Of a DNA stretch of 64,000 bases, positions 35,954 through 49,155 are shown piece by piece. Numbering within the stretch: the stretch's first letter is position 1; every line of letters begins with the position of its first letter. Position numbers and translations under genes: made by a program. The notes beneath the pieces were generated by a model, which did not search any database, had not been told where the DNA came from, and saw only the letters and a program-made list of their open reading frames with translations. The stretch comes from Elysia crispata (Eukaryota; Mollusca; Gastropoda; Plakobranchidae), in the NCBI GenBank assembly GCA_033675545.1, contig JAWDGP010002489.1, forward strand, positions 648,501-712,500, read 5' to 3'.

Positions 35954-38900
35954 TTACTATTGTTATTAAACCTATTTACATTGCATATTTATTTTATTTC
36001 TAGCCCCCAAAAATCACTAGATATGCAACCAAACCTATTGTAAGCCCTAAATGCTCAAGAAGCAAAATATTGACTTCACTGTGACAACGAAACAACGACT
36101 TTAAAGTAGCAATTTGATCATGTTGAACAAATGAGGTGGGATGACACTGCACAACCTAATTATTTATTATTTTAAGATATAGTTCATCATTTCAATCCAC
36201 AAACGCCTGATGAATCAGGCATAGCGAAAAGGTAGGTCTATGATAATGTAGGTTCATATAATATCAAGAGGCCTACGTGTATGATAATAATGTAATTTAA
36301 GGCCCAAAACGAATGACATTTTAGGCATCATTTCAATTAATGTTGCTCTAACATAAATAGATCTAAAATAATTATTATAACCGCACTATTTGTGTGCGCA
36401 CACACATGAGCGGGGTATACTGTATTTTTATTTATTTATTTATTTACAGCTCAAATGATTTCCGATAACCTATAATTCAACAGTTTTTAAGAGTCTAGCG
36501 AAGGTTGTTTTTTTTTAATCTCGTGAACTTGACATCACTTTATTTCAACTTCCACTGGTAAGGAGATAACAAAGTTTCTTTGAGTGGGTTTTCTTTATCT
36601 GACTCGTTATAGCTGGGTAATTGGTTGGGAGTAGCACTGATATCAAAAACATTGGAAAACATACCATAACGATCATAGTTTCTTGGAAAGGGTTCAAATT
36701 AGAAATGCTGCTTTCTTTACAAATCACCATAGTGCATAATTACAGTTTGACTAATTTTCGCAAGTAAACAAAATTTTTAATTAAAATATCTATAAGAATG
36801 TACACAACTGTGATCTAGTGAGAATCTTAATAAAAAGAAGAAAAAAAATCCTTTAATCTAAAATTGTTTTTCTCTTTATCATTCTCAAATTTACTTTTAT
36901 CACTTTTAAAATAATAATAATTAACGATAAAGACAAGTGTAAAGACTAGTGTTCAAAAGGATTAATAATAACCGATGCTTATTTAAGCTTATCAAACAAA
37001 ATTTGGCTCGACTCGAAGTATGATTATTAATTTTTTAGCAATCGCACTGTAACTCTTCTTTACTAGAAACAAAGTTCTGTGACTTCTATCTTTGACTTTG
37101 TTAGAGGAGTCTTCCGGACCAACTAAGTGACTGTAAACTTGCAGTTACTTTTGATTATTAGTTTTAAAACTTAATTTTTGAAGGTATAATTATTCTTCTT
37201 TGTAAGATGTCTATTATTCTAATAATTCCCACCAATGTGAGATAGATTGCAGATTCTAGAATCGATCAGAGTGTAGATGTTTTATAAATTTAGATCTAGA
37301 TCTAATGATTCTAAAGACTTCAAAGTGCATCATGAAGAGAGCAGATAGGTGTAGATTCGGTAAATTTGCAGATATCGGCCCAACTCACGTTAGGCTTCAC
37401 AATTGAATGTTTCTCGACGAATTCGAAACTTGTAGTTAAATGGGATTTTAGAGCAACACAAAAATGCTTATATCTTGAAAAGTATTTATTTGCGACGAGT
37501 AAAACCTTCATATTCGTGTTCAGCATAACAAATTCATAAAAGAAAAATACAATTTTAAAGACTAAAGTGACTTGGGTCGATAACTGCAATGATACCCTAA
37601 TCTAGATCTAGATTCAAATCTAAGTACCATTGTTTGCAACCCAAAATTGTAAGCAATTGTTCACACAATATGACTTACACATTCATGTTTTGCTCAGAAC
37701 AAGAATGCACTTTTATAGCTGTGAAGAATTTGAGGGCAAGGATACTTAATAGCTCTACATTTGGTTAACTCATGTGGCCTAGAGTATATATTATTAATCT
37801 CCCAAACAAAGTTTTAAAAGATAATATTTATACTGTTCTATTTTTAACACCTTGAAAAGCTAATTTGATTCCTCTCCAATGTTTGGACTGACTGTAAAAA
37901 AGGTCTTTTTTAATCACTGTTTCAAATCTTTGTAAAGGGTAACTTAACTAGCAAAGTTTGTAAGATCTAAATCTTTTTTTCCTTCAAAACATTCATTATC
38001 AATTTATGCGTCATGTGAACTTCCACAGGCAACACTTGCACCTTTAGACACTTTATACAGGAATTCATAGCCCCTTTTTTAATTTAAGAAGTACAGAATT
38101 AGCTCATTTTCTGTGATGTTGAAATAAAAGTGTCAGGTAGAATGTCTAAATTTCACACTTTAAATTACGGGTAATATATTTTAAACTATCAATTTGCAAT
38201 ATTAATTAGTTTAACCTACATTTTTCTTTTTGTTTCTAAGGCTCTTTACAATGAACAAAAAATATCACTGTCCATAATGTCTTTTTAAGTCAGTATGTGC
38301 TTGAATTGTACAGGTTAAAATTACCCATCCAGTCCTCTCTCAGACAGTCTATTGAGAATTGAATGTGCTCATCTCATCCCAAATAAAGTAAGCTAGAAAA
38401 TCATCATGTGAGTTTAATAGTGTGATGGCAAAATGTACTCTTGGTTTGCTTAATATAAGGAGAAGCGCCAAAAATATTGAGCACTTTTGAAGTTTCAATT
38501 TGTCACTATTGACAAATTTATACTGGAACATGCGTGTGATGAGAATGTCAGGTAGTAGAGTCTGTTAACTAAGAGACAAAGTGCCGAGAGGTACAATGTT
38601 ACAAGTTGCTAAGCAGCTCTAGTAATATTGGAGTTAGTAGTACAATATTCAATGTTGCTATTTGTTTCAATGAGGTTGTGAAAGTTTATGATTCACAGCA
38701 CTTGTTAATTTCATTGGCATAGACTTCCATAAAACTGGAAAGTAGTTTGAGAGTAAGATCACCACAAAGTCTGATCTCATCCTTGCAAACATAAAAAGCA
38801 GATTCACTCAGTATATGTGGGTTGGGAACAAGGCACCTCGTTGGTGACAATATGTTTTGAAACAAAAAATTAAAAGAGAAAAAAAAAAAGAAACAAACAA

Positions 38901-39800
38901 AAATCCACTTAAATTACGATATACTTAACAGTCGGTACAATTTTTTTTAAGGACTTGCAATGCAATTTGTCAAAGTTCAATCACTCATCAGACTGCGTTA
39001 CATTCAATACAGGTGCCCCTTATGGGTAATTATTCCAGTGCTGTGAAGATTAAATTTTTTAATGTGGTGTCAAAATAACCACCCTGGGCTAAATGTTAAA
39101 AAACTGCAAGCAAAATAGTTATCAACTTTTAACCAGAAACTAGCCCTTAATTACCACTAGTTCTTCACAATGTTTTTTTTTTTCGGGTTTACAATAACAG
39201 CTGGGTCCTGGACTCCTTATGTTGTTATAAACAACAGTATTTAAATAAAACTGGAATTCTTACAGGGATGCAATGTGCGTGAAGTTCAATCATTAACTTT
39301 ACATAAAAAAGCATTCAAGCTTTAAAATCATCTATTTGAGCTTAGAAATTTAAATTCTGTATTTAAAGGCCATCATCCAGTTTTATGATTTTTAAAATTA
39401 GATACTGAGAGCATTGTCGACTATCAAGTGAAAGAGTTTTAAATTTGATTAAGATGGACTTATTTACAAAAATCAGGAATAGTTAAGCACAACAAGCAGT
39501 TTTCTTTCCCAATTTTTGTGTTGAAAGGACTTGATGAAGAAGATAAAGCTATTCTCAGAGATACGACTCATTCATTCAACAGCTAATGGCTCCTTGGTTC
39601 TTTCCTCATCCCTAGTGATATTGATTAAATGGTCTCAAAGCTCTTGATCAGGCCACTCTACATTTTGTCATGACTATTGCTAGCAATAGTACATATTATT
39701 TTCATTCAGACATAACTCATATCATTTTTATTGCAGAGAACAAATTTGTAATCCAGATATTTCTGTGATGATGTTGAATGTTTACATTTTTTTCTTTCAG

Positions 39801-39908
39801 CAGTTGGTTTTACTTCATGGAAATGTAATCAGCAAAGGTCCTGACATTATAACAGGAGACAATTTGAAATACATCATACCTTATTTTGTACACATTGGAC
39901 ATAACACC
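39801..39908 (+). other. BAK1: 5' UTR portion of the BAK first coding exon, with a tandem NAGNAG acceptor
   Basis: The tract ttttttctttcag/cag/ttgg offers two acceptors three bases apart (after 39800 or 39803). An upstream non-coding exon is implied but was not located. No ORF upstream of the chosen ATG resembles the family. Confidence 0.6.
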
Positions 39909-40192
39909 ATGACAGACTCTTCAGAGGTTAATTACAGGGGGGAGCGGCCTGGACGGGTTGTTGCCAGTGCAACAGGCAGCAGTGGTGGATATGGTGGGAC
40001 TCAACTAGGATTGCTACGTGTGCGATCTATGTCTAATGTTGAACCAGATACAGAAGAGAATGTGGAGGCACAGACAGAGACAGTGTTCCGCAATTATGTT
40101 TACCAGAGCTATAGACATGATAGCATGAGACAGGAATTAGACCTCACACCAGCCATCCCTGAGTTAGTTAACTTCCCTACTGATCCCATCAG
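39909..40192 (+). CDS. BAK1: BAK exon 1 (coding): N-terminus and alpha-1 helix
   Basis: 94 codons plus two bases, donor gtaagt. It begins with a disordered Gly/Ser-rich region (ATGSSGGYGG), then the conserved alpha-1 helix. Confidence 0.93.
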
Positions 40193-43013
40193 GTAAGTGC
40201 ATTTATTGCTGTAAAATCAATCAGTTCATAGTTCATTAAGAGTGGCCATACTGTGGCTCGTGAAAGTCTAAGCAGCCACATACATGTAAAAGTACCAAGG
40301 CTTAAAATTAAATTAGAAAATAAAGTTTACTATAAAAACCTTCAGGCGCAATGGGCCTACTGTATTTTTTTCATTTAATCTGTTCAAATTAGCAATTTTA
40401 ATTTCTCAAGACATATTAATTTAGCAGGAGTAAAATCAGTTGCTTAAGAATTGTCCTGCAGGCTGTTCAATAAAATTACAGGTGTTTAATTTAAATAAAT
40501 TACAAGGTAAGAAGACATGGAAGTTAATAAAAAGTGAAAAAAGATGAGTGTTTTTGTTTGCTTTTCAACTTTTTTTTTTTTAAGACAATTTCATCTTTTT
40601 TTAATTGAACCTAATTTCACCTCAAAGCCCTGCAGCACAAATAGGCAGAGAACTTGCCAGGTTTGGGGATGACATCAATGAGAAATATGCAGATGTCTTT
40701 GACGGGCTTATTTCATCTTTGAGCATAACAGACACGGATGGTGGAGAGGAAACATATAATGCTTTTGCAAATATAGCAAGAAGGTTAGTATACAGCTCTT
40801 TTTAACTTTTTTTTTTCAGTTTCCATATTTGAATTTTATTTTCTTTTTACTCTTAAAGTAAGTGTAGAAAGGTAAGCTTATTCGCAAGTCAGGAAACACT
40901 TTTGCTTAATCCACAAAGCTTCACATAAAGCTAGCCTGTATATTGAAAACCATGTTAAGAGTCATAATCATCATAGTGATCACCTTTGCACAAACCAGAT
41001 TTTCTCAAGAACATTGCATGCAAGAGAAAGAGGGATGGTTAGTGAATGATTTGAGGATGGATTTCATTTAACCCTTCACTGCTTTATAGTATGAATGCTC
41101 TGTGCCAGGTGCCCCCTTCAATGGTCAACACCCATTCTTTAAATACATTCTCTGGTTCCCCTGCCTCTAGGTATACTCCTCCAAGATCATTGTTATCCTG
41201 TGCATTGCTTGGTCTTAAAGATAGGAAATTTGATGTTTCATTATTGTTGTCTTTTTTCTTTTTTCAAAGTGGAGTTTACTGTCTTTAAGTAAAAATTTTC
41301 CACTACAATCTGTTGTAGCCAAATTTGTTTTTTCTTTTTGGAAAATGGCTTTTGCATCGCTTTGAGAAAAATATATAACTAATATAATCTGTATATACCT
41401 TTATTTTTCTTGATCTAATTAAAAAAAAATTATATTAATAATGTTTGAAGACAATATATTTAGTTTTGATTTTGCATCAGCTATAAAGTTTAGAATTACT
41501 CAGTGTGAAGCATTCCCTGGAAAGTCATGTGAGTCACATCATGAACTCTGTGTTACTTGAGAGAACATTTCAGGGTAAAAAAAAGTGGAGAAATGTACAA
41601 TCATTAAGCACATAAAAGTGCTCTTATGGCAGAGTTTGTTATATAGATTAAATACACAAGATTTAGCCGAAGAGTTGGATGATACAATGTCAAAGGTTGA
41701 GTATGTGAACTTTTTCTTTATGATTGACTCCATCAGCAAATTACACCATATATCTTTTGCTATGTTGCAATATTTACGAAGACTGAAAAAAAAACAACGG
41801 TTCTAATAAGGATATGTTAAGTGTATATCAGGCAACCAGATACAAAACCAATCTAAAAGTCACACACAATGCCGGAGGCAGCCATTAATGCAGCAGCCAG
41901 CAGGTCTCATAAAGCCCAATCCTCTTGCAGCTTTGAAGACTCAAGTTATGCAAGAATACAAGAAGCAAATCAATTACTCGGAACACCTATAACCCAGACT
42001 TGAACTTTCCTTATTTATCTCACTCTGATAAGATAGACAGAGTGCGTGCAACTTGATATCAGATTGACACCCTACTTGTGACATAGTTTGAGTTTTACTC
42101 TGTCTGATCTTTGATAGCCAATAATATTAGTTTGGCCCTAATTCCACTGTCTACAGGGTTTTATCTGGGAGTGTGAGCTGGGGCAGGATTATGATCCTGT
42201 TAAGCTTTGGTTACAGGATGGCAATTCGAGCCATGAGAACCCAGTTTAGCAACTTCTCATGGCTGCTCTCCAAAATTGTGAGTTTTGTGACACGTTTTGT
42301 CATATCAGAGAGGATCTCTAAATGGATAGCTGATCATGGTGGATGGGTAAGTTCTTTTGCATTGTCTTGCATGTTAGCAGATCTTTGCCCAGATAAGTTG
42401 TATGAGGAATAAGTAATAGATGGCGACTTTTCTAAAAGCATTGACAAAAATTATTCTTTGGGAATATATTATCCATTTGTATGATTTTTATCCTTGTCAT
42501 CTGCATACAGTATATGAAGCATTTGTACAAGATCCCAATTACTACATTGCCATTGTGTTGCTACTTAAGACAAAAATGCAAATGCCCTTTTTGTCAAAAT
42601 ATCAAATTAGTAATGCTTGTGAAGAGAAAATAATTATCTCTTTATGAAACTTTCTAGATTACCTTTAAGACCTAATTAATACTCAACTGTAGATATGATG
42701 CAAGGTTGAATCTGATTACATTATTGAGGAGATATTATTATATTGCCAAAGACATATTAACTAAATTGTATTATAAATTAAGGAAGTGGAGGAGAAGAAG
42801 AATGGAAAAATTAAGTCTCTGAAAATGAATAAAATTTTGATCTGTGCTGTTTCATTTTTCAATGTGAAATGTTTCATTTTTTTTTTCTCTTTTTTTTAGG
42901 CTGCTGCTCTCAGCTTCATTCCAGAAGCTTCCAATAATTTATTCTGGTTGGTGTCAGGACTTGCTACAGTATCTGTTCTTGCAGTCTTTGTATACCATCA
43001 TTTTTTACAATGA
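39909..43013 (+). CDS. BAK1: BAK-type pro-apoptotic BCL-2 family protein, complete, 4 coding exons, 247 aa
   Basis: Exons 39909-40192, 40628-40783, 42157-42346 and 42900-43013 sum to 744 nt; phases agree and all junctions are GT-AG. BAK oligomerises in the outer mitochondrial membrane and forms pores that release cytochrome c. N-terminal helix: ETVFRNYVYQSYRH (compare vertebrate EEVFRSYVFYRH), then PELVNFP. BH3 is GRELARFGDDINEKY (about 101-115) with the core Leu-x-x-x-Gly-Asp. BH1 is SWGRIMILLSFGYR (about 154-167). BH2 is WIADHGGWAAAL (about 203-214). A C-terminal transmembrane anchor runs about 223-240, followed by a short tail HHFLQ. It is closer to BAK than to BAX or the anti-apoptotic members by the N-terminal helix, the FGYR of BH1 and the FVTRFV segment. 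The start ATG has A at -3. Confidence 0.95.
40628..40783 (+). CDS. BAK1: BAK exon 2 (coding): BH3
   Basis: 156 nt. Acceptor cctcaaag, donor gttagt. Contains the BH3 helix and the following AYxxFxxIA-like segment (NAFANIA). Confidence 0.95.
42157..42346 (+). CDS. BAK1: BAK exon 3 (coding): BH1 and most of BH2
   Basis: 190 nt. Acceptor actgtctacag, donor gtaagt. Encodes the hydrophobic core hairpin and ends at the invariant GGW of BH2. Confidence 0.97.
42900..43013 (+). CDS. BAK1: BAK exon 4 (coding): end of BH2 and membrane anchor
   Basis: 37 codons and TGA. The acceptor follows a long T-rich tract. Encodes AAALSFIPEA and the hydrophobic anchor LFWLVSGLATVSVLAVFVY. Too short for simple ORF detection. 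Confidence 0.95.
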   Translation, partial: AAALSFIPEASNNLFWLVSGLATVSVLAVFVYHHFLQ

Positions 43014-43624
43014 CATGACAAACACAACTTGTTGGAAAGAGTGACTGTGGATTTGCCAGCAAGATGGTTTACTGGTATATTTGTTTCAGGTATAGGTTGT
43101 CCAATGATTTGTCGAGAGACAAATTGTATTGATTGTTCAACAAAATGTCTTAAATTATGATATTGTGGCTAACAAGAGATTTGTGGGTAATCCAGTTCTC
43201 TGCCATTAGGGAGGGAAGAATATTATTTTTTTTATTTTATTTTTTTTTTTGTTAATTTGTGTTTTTTCCTGAAAGTTTTGTATACAGCCATATGTAGATG
43301 AAATTTTTCTTTTTTCTGTAACATTGAAAATCTGAAGATCAGAGTAGAGTAACAAGAGTTCACAACTACATGTATTGTCTTAAGGGGAGTAGTTATTTTT
43401 GATTTTCAGTTGTGGTGAAAAACAAACAAAAAAAAAAATGCCCTTTTTGCTGCCATTCCTCCAACCAAGCTATGAGTAAAATTTGATTTATTATATATTT
43501 TCTGTTTCTGCTAGATTCTTTAACTTAAAGACAAAAGACAGGAAATCTTTTGATGGAGCAGATATCAATTTGTACCCAAAAAGTTTCTAAGCTCTTTAAT
43601 CTTAGATAACAAACTCAAATGAGA

Positions 43625-43760
<136 letters not shown>

Positions 43761-46465
43761 TCTCTTTCTCTTTTTCTTCTCTCTTTGCAAGTCAAAAGAA
43801 ATACTTTCCTGTCAGTTTTCAGAATTGAATGTGAGTTTACAAGATGCTTACATATTGAAGTTTTCACAGATTTTTAGTTTTATGCTTCTTATTATAGTAT
43901 TAGCTAGGTTTGAATGAAATAAAAAGAATGAGCACCTCATCATGCACTAACAACTGTTTAAATATTGATATGTGTTCACAAAATTGAAATTTATTACAGG
44001 AATTTTTTTGTCGGGTAAATTTTGGAAGGATCCAATTAAAGCATAAAAAATTTAATTCAAGGGTGGTTTGGATATTTTGCATCTTATTATTCCCTTTAAT
44101 TTGTTTTTGGCATTCCCTTGGGTGGCAAAATATTTTTCACTTGAAGTGAGCTATTGTACATATCAAACTGGTTTGCTCAAATCCTGTTATCTGTTGATTT
44201 TCTTGCTGTGATTCTTTTTCATATTTATGTGTGTCTAGGTGTGTGTTGGGAGTGCAGCTTTAATTTTACCAGTTATTGAACATGCTTAGTATAAATACAA
44301 GATACTACTCCTAAGAGACCTTCAAGAGCATTTGGAGATGCAGTGCGGCTTTGAGCTTTGTTGAGATGGCAAGACGTATAGCTTTCTTTCTATCAAGTAG
44401 AGATGATTAAATTTCAGTACTGAAGGATATGTTTATCTGTAGTTCCAACATAAAACTTAGTTAGATAAGGAAATGAGCCTTAATGGGTCAATGCGGGAAA
44501 TGTGAATTCCTCCCTTTCTTACTATTGAAAATGACCAAAGAATTTTAGATCTGCTCTGCTGGTTTTATTTATTTCATGCAGATTTCATCACAGGAAGATA
44601 AGAAAAAAGAGTTTTGCTAAATATCACCTTTATAAATTATGTTTTGAGCGACATGTGATTTACTTGGACTGGTTGCCAAAAGTTTGAATTAAGTCTTTGA
44701 GCCTTGATATTTTTAAACCTTTTGATAGTGTAATTAGGGACATTGTGTTTGATAAGCTGAATTCTTTTTTTGGGGGGAGGGGGGGTTTGTACTGTTGAAA
44801 CGTCACCATGGACATGGCTCATTTATGATACATTATTTTCAGTAACATATTTAGGCTCTTTTCATCTACATAAATCTTTTTTGCTTTAAGTATGTTTGTT
44901 GTTTTATATATATGCTGTTTATCCTGAGTTAAAATTGTGCAAACACTTTAGACTCGGAAAAATATGACAAAAGTATTTGTTGTGTTGGTTGTATTTTTTT
45001 ACTGGTGTTCTTTTTTATTGTGTCAGGTGGAAGAAAAAAGGAAAGAAACAATTTTTTATACTCAGAAACTCATGCAATAAGTTTCGTACTCAGGTTATTC
45101 TATTAGAAAGGGGTTTACTCTTGAAATTAGTCGCAATATATAATTTATTGAAAAAAGATATCTACACTGAGCACATTAATTTTTTTAACTGCATGTTCTC
45201 ATCATAATTGCAGCATTGTTAAACAGTTTTAGTACAAAATAAAAAAAAAATGTCTAAGAAATACTCATGGTACAAGTCATAATATCCTCAAAAGTTGTTT
45301 CATGTAAGTCGTTCTATGACCTCTATTGTCAAAGCTAGCAATTAATGTTACTTAGTTACTTCTTTAGTTTTCAAATTAAAACCTTTTTTATTTTGGCATT
45401 GTTGTGCATTAGTGAAAATGAAAAGTGTTATGGTTTTGTTGATCACAGAAATATACTGTACCTCTCCTTCAGAAATTCTTGTCAGCAATCAGCCCTTTGT
45501 AAAATATGTTTATTGATTTATATTTTTTTAAAGTGGTCATTGTTTTTAAAGTGTCTAATCAAAGTGCCTTTTCATTTGAAATTGTTTTATTCAAGGTAAA
45601 TAGCTGGGCTAAGTCAAAAAGAAAGAAATTTGTGTTGTTTTCTTAGCCCCTTATGTTTTTCAAAAATTCAAGCTGAGACCTCTCTTTGATATAAGTTGTG
45701 TAACCTGCTAGAAATAATGTTTAGCATGATTAGTGTGGCATGTCATAGTTACCTTCTACCACACTGGTATGTTTGACCTGGCCTTTGGTTGTTTTATCAT
45801 ACAAGTGATAGTGTATCACTGATCTTGGCTTATAAGCCTTCTTTCACTGGGCAGTCTCCTCATTCTATGCAATCTGATTAAATTAATATACTCTTATTAT
45901 GTTCACTTATGTAGGAGATGATTATTTAAAAGTCTAAGAACATATCTTGTTCAAAGATTGTATCCTTTTTTGTATTGATAAAAAAGCTATCGAAATCTAT
46001 AGACTAAACATTCACTCAGATGAAACAATATTGGATGCTCGCCGATAAGGAATCATTCAGTGTTTTGATTCTTTGAACCGAAATTTTTAATGGTAAAAGT
46101 GATGACATGTTAAGGAGAAACATTAAATAGTAACAAGTGACTTCTTTCCAAGTGATAAGGTCAGTCTTTTACTTTAGTAAATTTCATTGTGTTGAAAATG
46201 TATTTGACTTTGTATAATTTTAACAGTGAATAACTCTGTTGTGGAATACTGAGTTACAGTGTCAATAAGTGCTGGAGTTATGGATTTGGCAGCTGGATAT
46301 CTGTATTATGCATAGAGAAATATGCTCAGATCAAGTTTTTTTTATGGAAGTTATATCATTTTACCAAATGGTATTTTGTAATATTCATGAACAGGGACAC
46401 TCTTGCAATAATTTTATGCTCTGATGAATTAATATGCTGTACTTGAAGCATACAGAAGAATCTAA

Positions 46466-46922
46466 CAGAGATGCCAACCCTCACGATTTTAGTGTGAGAC
46501 TCACGAAAATGCAACCGGTATCAGGCCAGAACAATTTTCTGTGTAGACTCACGAATTTATGTGACCAGTAGTAATTTTCCCTGGACACTGCTCGCTGCTT
46601 TTATTTTCCAAGAGTAGGTTCCCTTTGCAAGCCGACTCTTCCGCCATTTTGAAATGCTGTTTAAGTTCGGTAAATGCCTGAATCGCCAACAACATCTGTT
46701 GGCCTCACATTTTTCCGTGTTATTTGAGGCCTCTATTTTTCAGCCAAGCTTTATTTTTTGTATTCACCCATCTACCTATTTGTCTGGAGTGAATCAACGC
46801 TATATATATTAGCTGTGATTGTGGTGCTTGTACATCATATTGCAAGTTTAACAATCTCATCGGTAAGTCTCACTAAAAGTTAACAGGGATTTCACTAAAA
46901 GTTTTTTGTGTTGGCATCTCTG
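46466..46922. mobile_element. MITE with terminal inverted repeats and a 6-bp target duplication
   Basis: The 457-bp element starts CAGAGATGCCAAC and ends GTTGGCATCTCTG, a perfect 13-bp inverted pair. It is flanked on both sides by ATCTAA (46460-46465 and 46923-46928). Subterminal motifs ttttagtg and gagactcac recur inside both ends. There is no transposase ORF, so it is non-autonomous. The CAG.G end resembles hAT-type termini, but hAT duplications are normally 8 bp, so the superfamily is open. Confidence 0.88.
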
Positions 46923-49070
46923 ATCTAATGTGTTGATAATCAATATAGCCCAAGTCAGCGTGTTTTGTAGGTGTGGTCTAAGTAAAAATAAGGAGTAATT
47001 ATGGAGTGAGATATTGCGAACAGTAGCTATTTTTGTTCTGTTTGTTTTTATTTTTATTTTCCCAAGGGCAGAGTCAAAACTAAAGAATGAAAGGAATTTT
47101 TAGTCACTCTCTCCCAGTGTTGATTTACACATTGAAATGCCAAAAATTTAAAAAGTAGTGCAAATTTCATCAAATTATAATAATGTAGCCTTTTAACTAT
47201 TTTTTTTTTAGATATAAGAGTTCTGAGATGCCTCTAGTCAATAAGTCTAGACAGTCTGCGAATAAAGGGCATGTAGAATCTTCTGTAGAAAAATTGAGCC
47301 TTTGAAAGTTTTCTTTAACTTATGCCATACCTTTTGATAATTTATAAGACTATGTCACATGGCTCAATTGATACATAGGAGCTTTACTGACTTATTATGA
47401 TAAAGAGCAAGATATCTATAAATCTTCTCCAGATCAGAAATCAGTTGGCAAACAAAAAGTAAGTTGGTTTGAAAAGCAAATCTAATTATTCTATCTTGGG
47501 TCGTAGGCAATTTTATTTGTTATTGAAGAGTAAGCCTTGCAGCTGTGGAACCCAGCACACAGAGTCCCCTTATTTTCAGAAATGATTTTAGTCGTGTGGC
47601 AGTGAGAAAATATTTGTTCTTAAAATTATTTAAAAATTTAGTCTAGAGTTTATTCAAAGAAAACGATCATCATATCTAAATCTTGAAACAAGAAAGCTGC
47701 ATGGAAAACATGAACATTCTACTTTTTTTTTTTTTTAAATAAAACGTTTTGTTATGAAAAATTGGAAATTCTAACTGCACTTTAATCTAAGTTTAACATT
47801 TAAATGTTGTTACTGAAAAATCCTGTAGTATCATATTTTATTCTTGTAGAGTTAGGATCACAAGGATACATGCTACTGACATGTGTAATGTTTTAGTGCT
47901 AGGTAAATCATTGAATATGGATTTTTGTCAAATTTTTCTTGCTTAACAGATGTGGACAATTATTAATCTTAATTCAAGAGCATTTTTCCGTAATAAGATA
48001 TTTGTCTTCGAGAAGAAATTATTCTGACTCTTATGTTCTTTTTTTTTCTTGGTTGAATAGTTGATAAACACCATCAAAACCAAAGCACCAATTAACCTGT
48101 CTGAAGCATTATGAAAATAACATACGATTGATGAAGGCATCAGATTTTAATGCTTTCAAAAAGAGATTTTGAGTTATGTAAAACCATTCTTCAAGATGGA
48201 GCAGCTACAATTGAAGTGAAGCATTAGGTGGTTCAAGTGTGAAAGTTAAGTGATAAAGTGTTTTATTTATTGCTGATTTCTAAAACCAATATTTTCATAT
48301 TTGAAATTGTATTGCATAAGTGATTTCTACTTATTTTCCATTAAGAAATCTAAAATTGTACACCTTTTTTTTAACATTGGAATAATTTTTGTTTTCATCC
48401 TTTTTCATAAATATTGCAGACCAAATTTTCATTAGATTTTTTTTAAATGATAAAGTGTATGAACTGTTACCTGATATGTTAAACTACTTTGTCACTACAT
48501 AGGTGATAGGAATAATGTAATTTCTCATCTTGTATCTTCTGTTTTGTTTTGTTGTTTTTTTTTCCATTCCATTTTTGTTTGTTTTAATTTTTTTGCCTTA
48601 ATTAGGAACATAAACTGCTGTTGTTTTAAGAGCTATGCAAAAGTGTTAGTTGTCTTTCAAAGAGTTTGACTCTTTATGTACTTATTTTTAATACATTTTT
48701 GTAAGTCTGAAAGAAACCTAGAATAAATGAAAATGGCAATTTTTTTTGTTTTGTTTTTTAGGTATTCTTTTTGTATTGTTTTTTTTATTTAAACCTTCCT
48801 GTTACTGAACAATGTATCACATATTTCACCAGATTATGAAATATCCTTTGCACAATTTGTGATTTAGCATAGATCCCTGTAGTGCAGGTGGTCTGAATTT
48901 GAAATTTTACCGTTATTGTAATCAAAAGAAAGAAACTTCCACCTTACAAATGTGTTTAGATATGTCTGTCTTTCTTCTTAATTCAAGACATTGTATTTTT
49001 TTTCTATGATGCAAGAGTCTTTACCATTGTTTTTTTTTGAAAGATGTAACTTTGACTCTCATCAGGTTTA

Positions 49071-49074
<4 letters not shown>

Positions 49075-49140
<66 letters not shown>

Positions 49141-49155
49141 TATTATTATTATTAT
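49075..49155. repeat. (ATT)n trinucleotide microsatellite
   Basis: About 27 ATT units with one ACT interruption. The Tyr- and Asn-rich ORFs over it are artefacts. Confidence 0.97.

Larger units (their letters stand above)
28979..39800. other. Divergent intergenic region, convertase to BAK
   Basis: About 10.8 kb between two head-to-head genes. It must contain both promoters and upstream non-coding exons, but I could not identify a TATA box or first exons. It holds many simple repeats, a long palindrome (31561-31776) and two weak coding-like stretches (30427-30612 minus; about 31930-32340 plus). No convincing gene. Confidence 0.6.
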
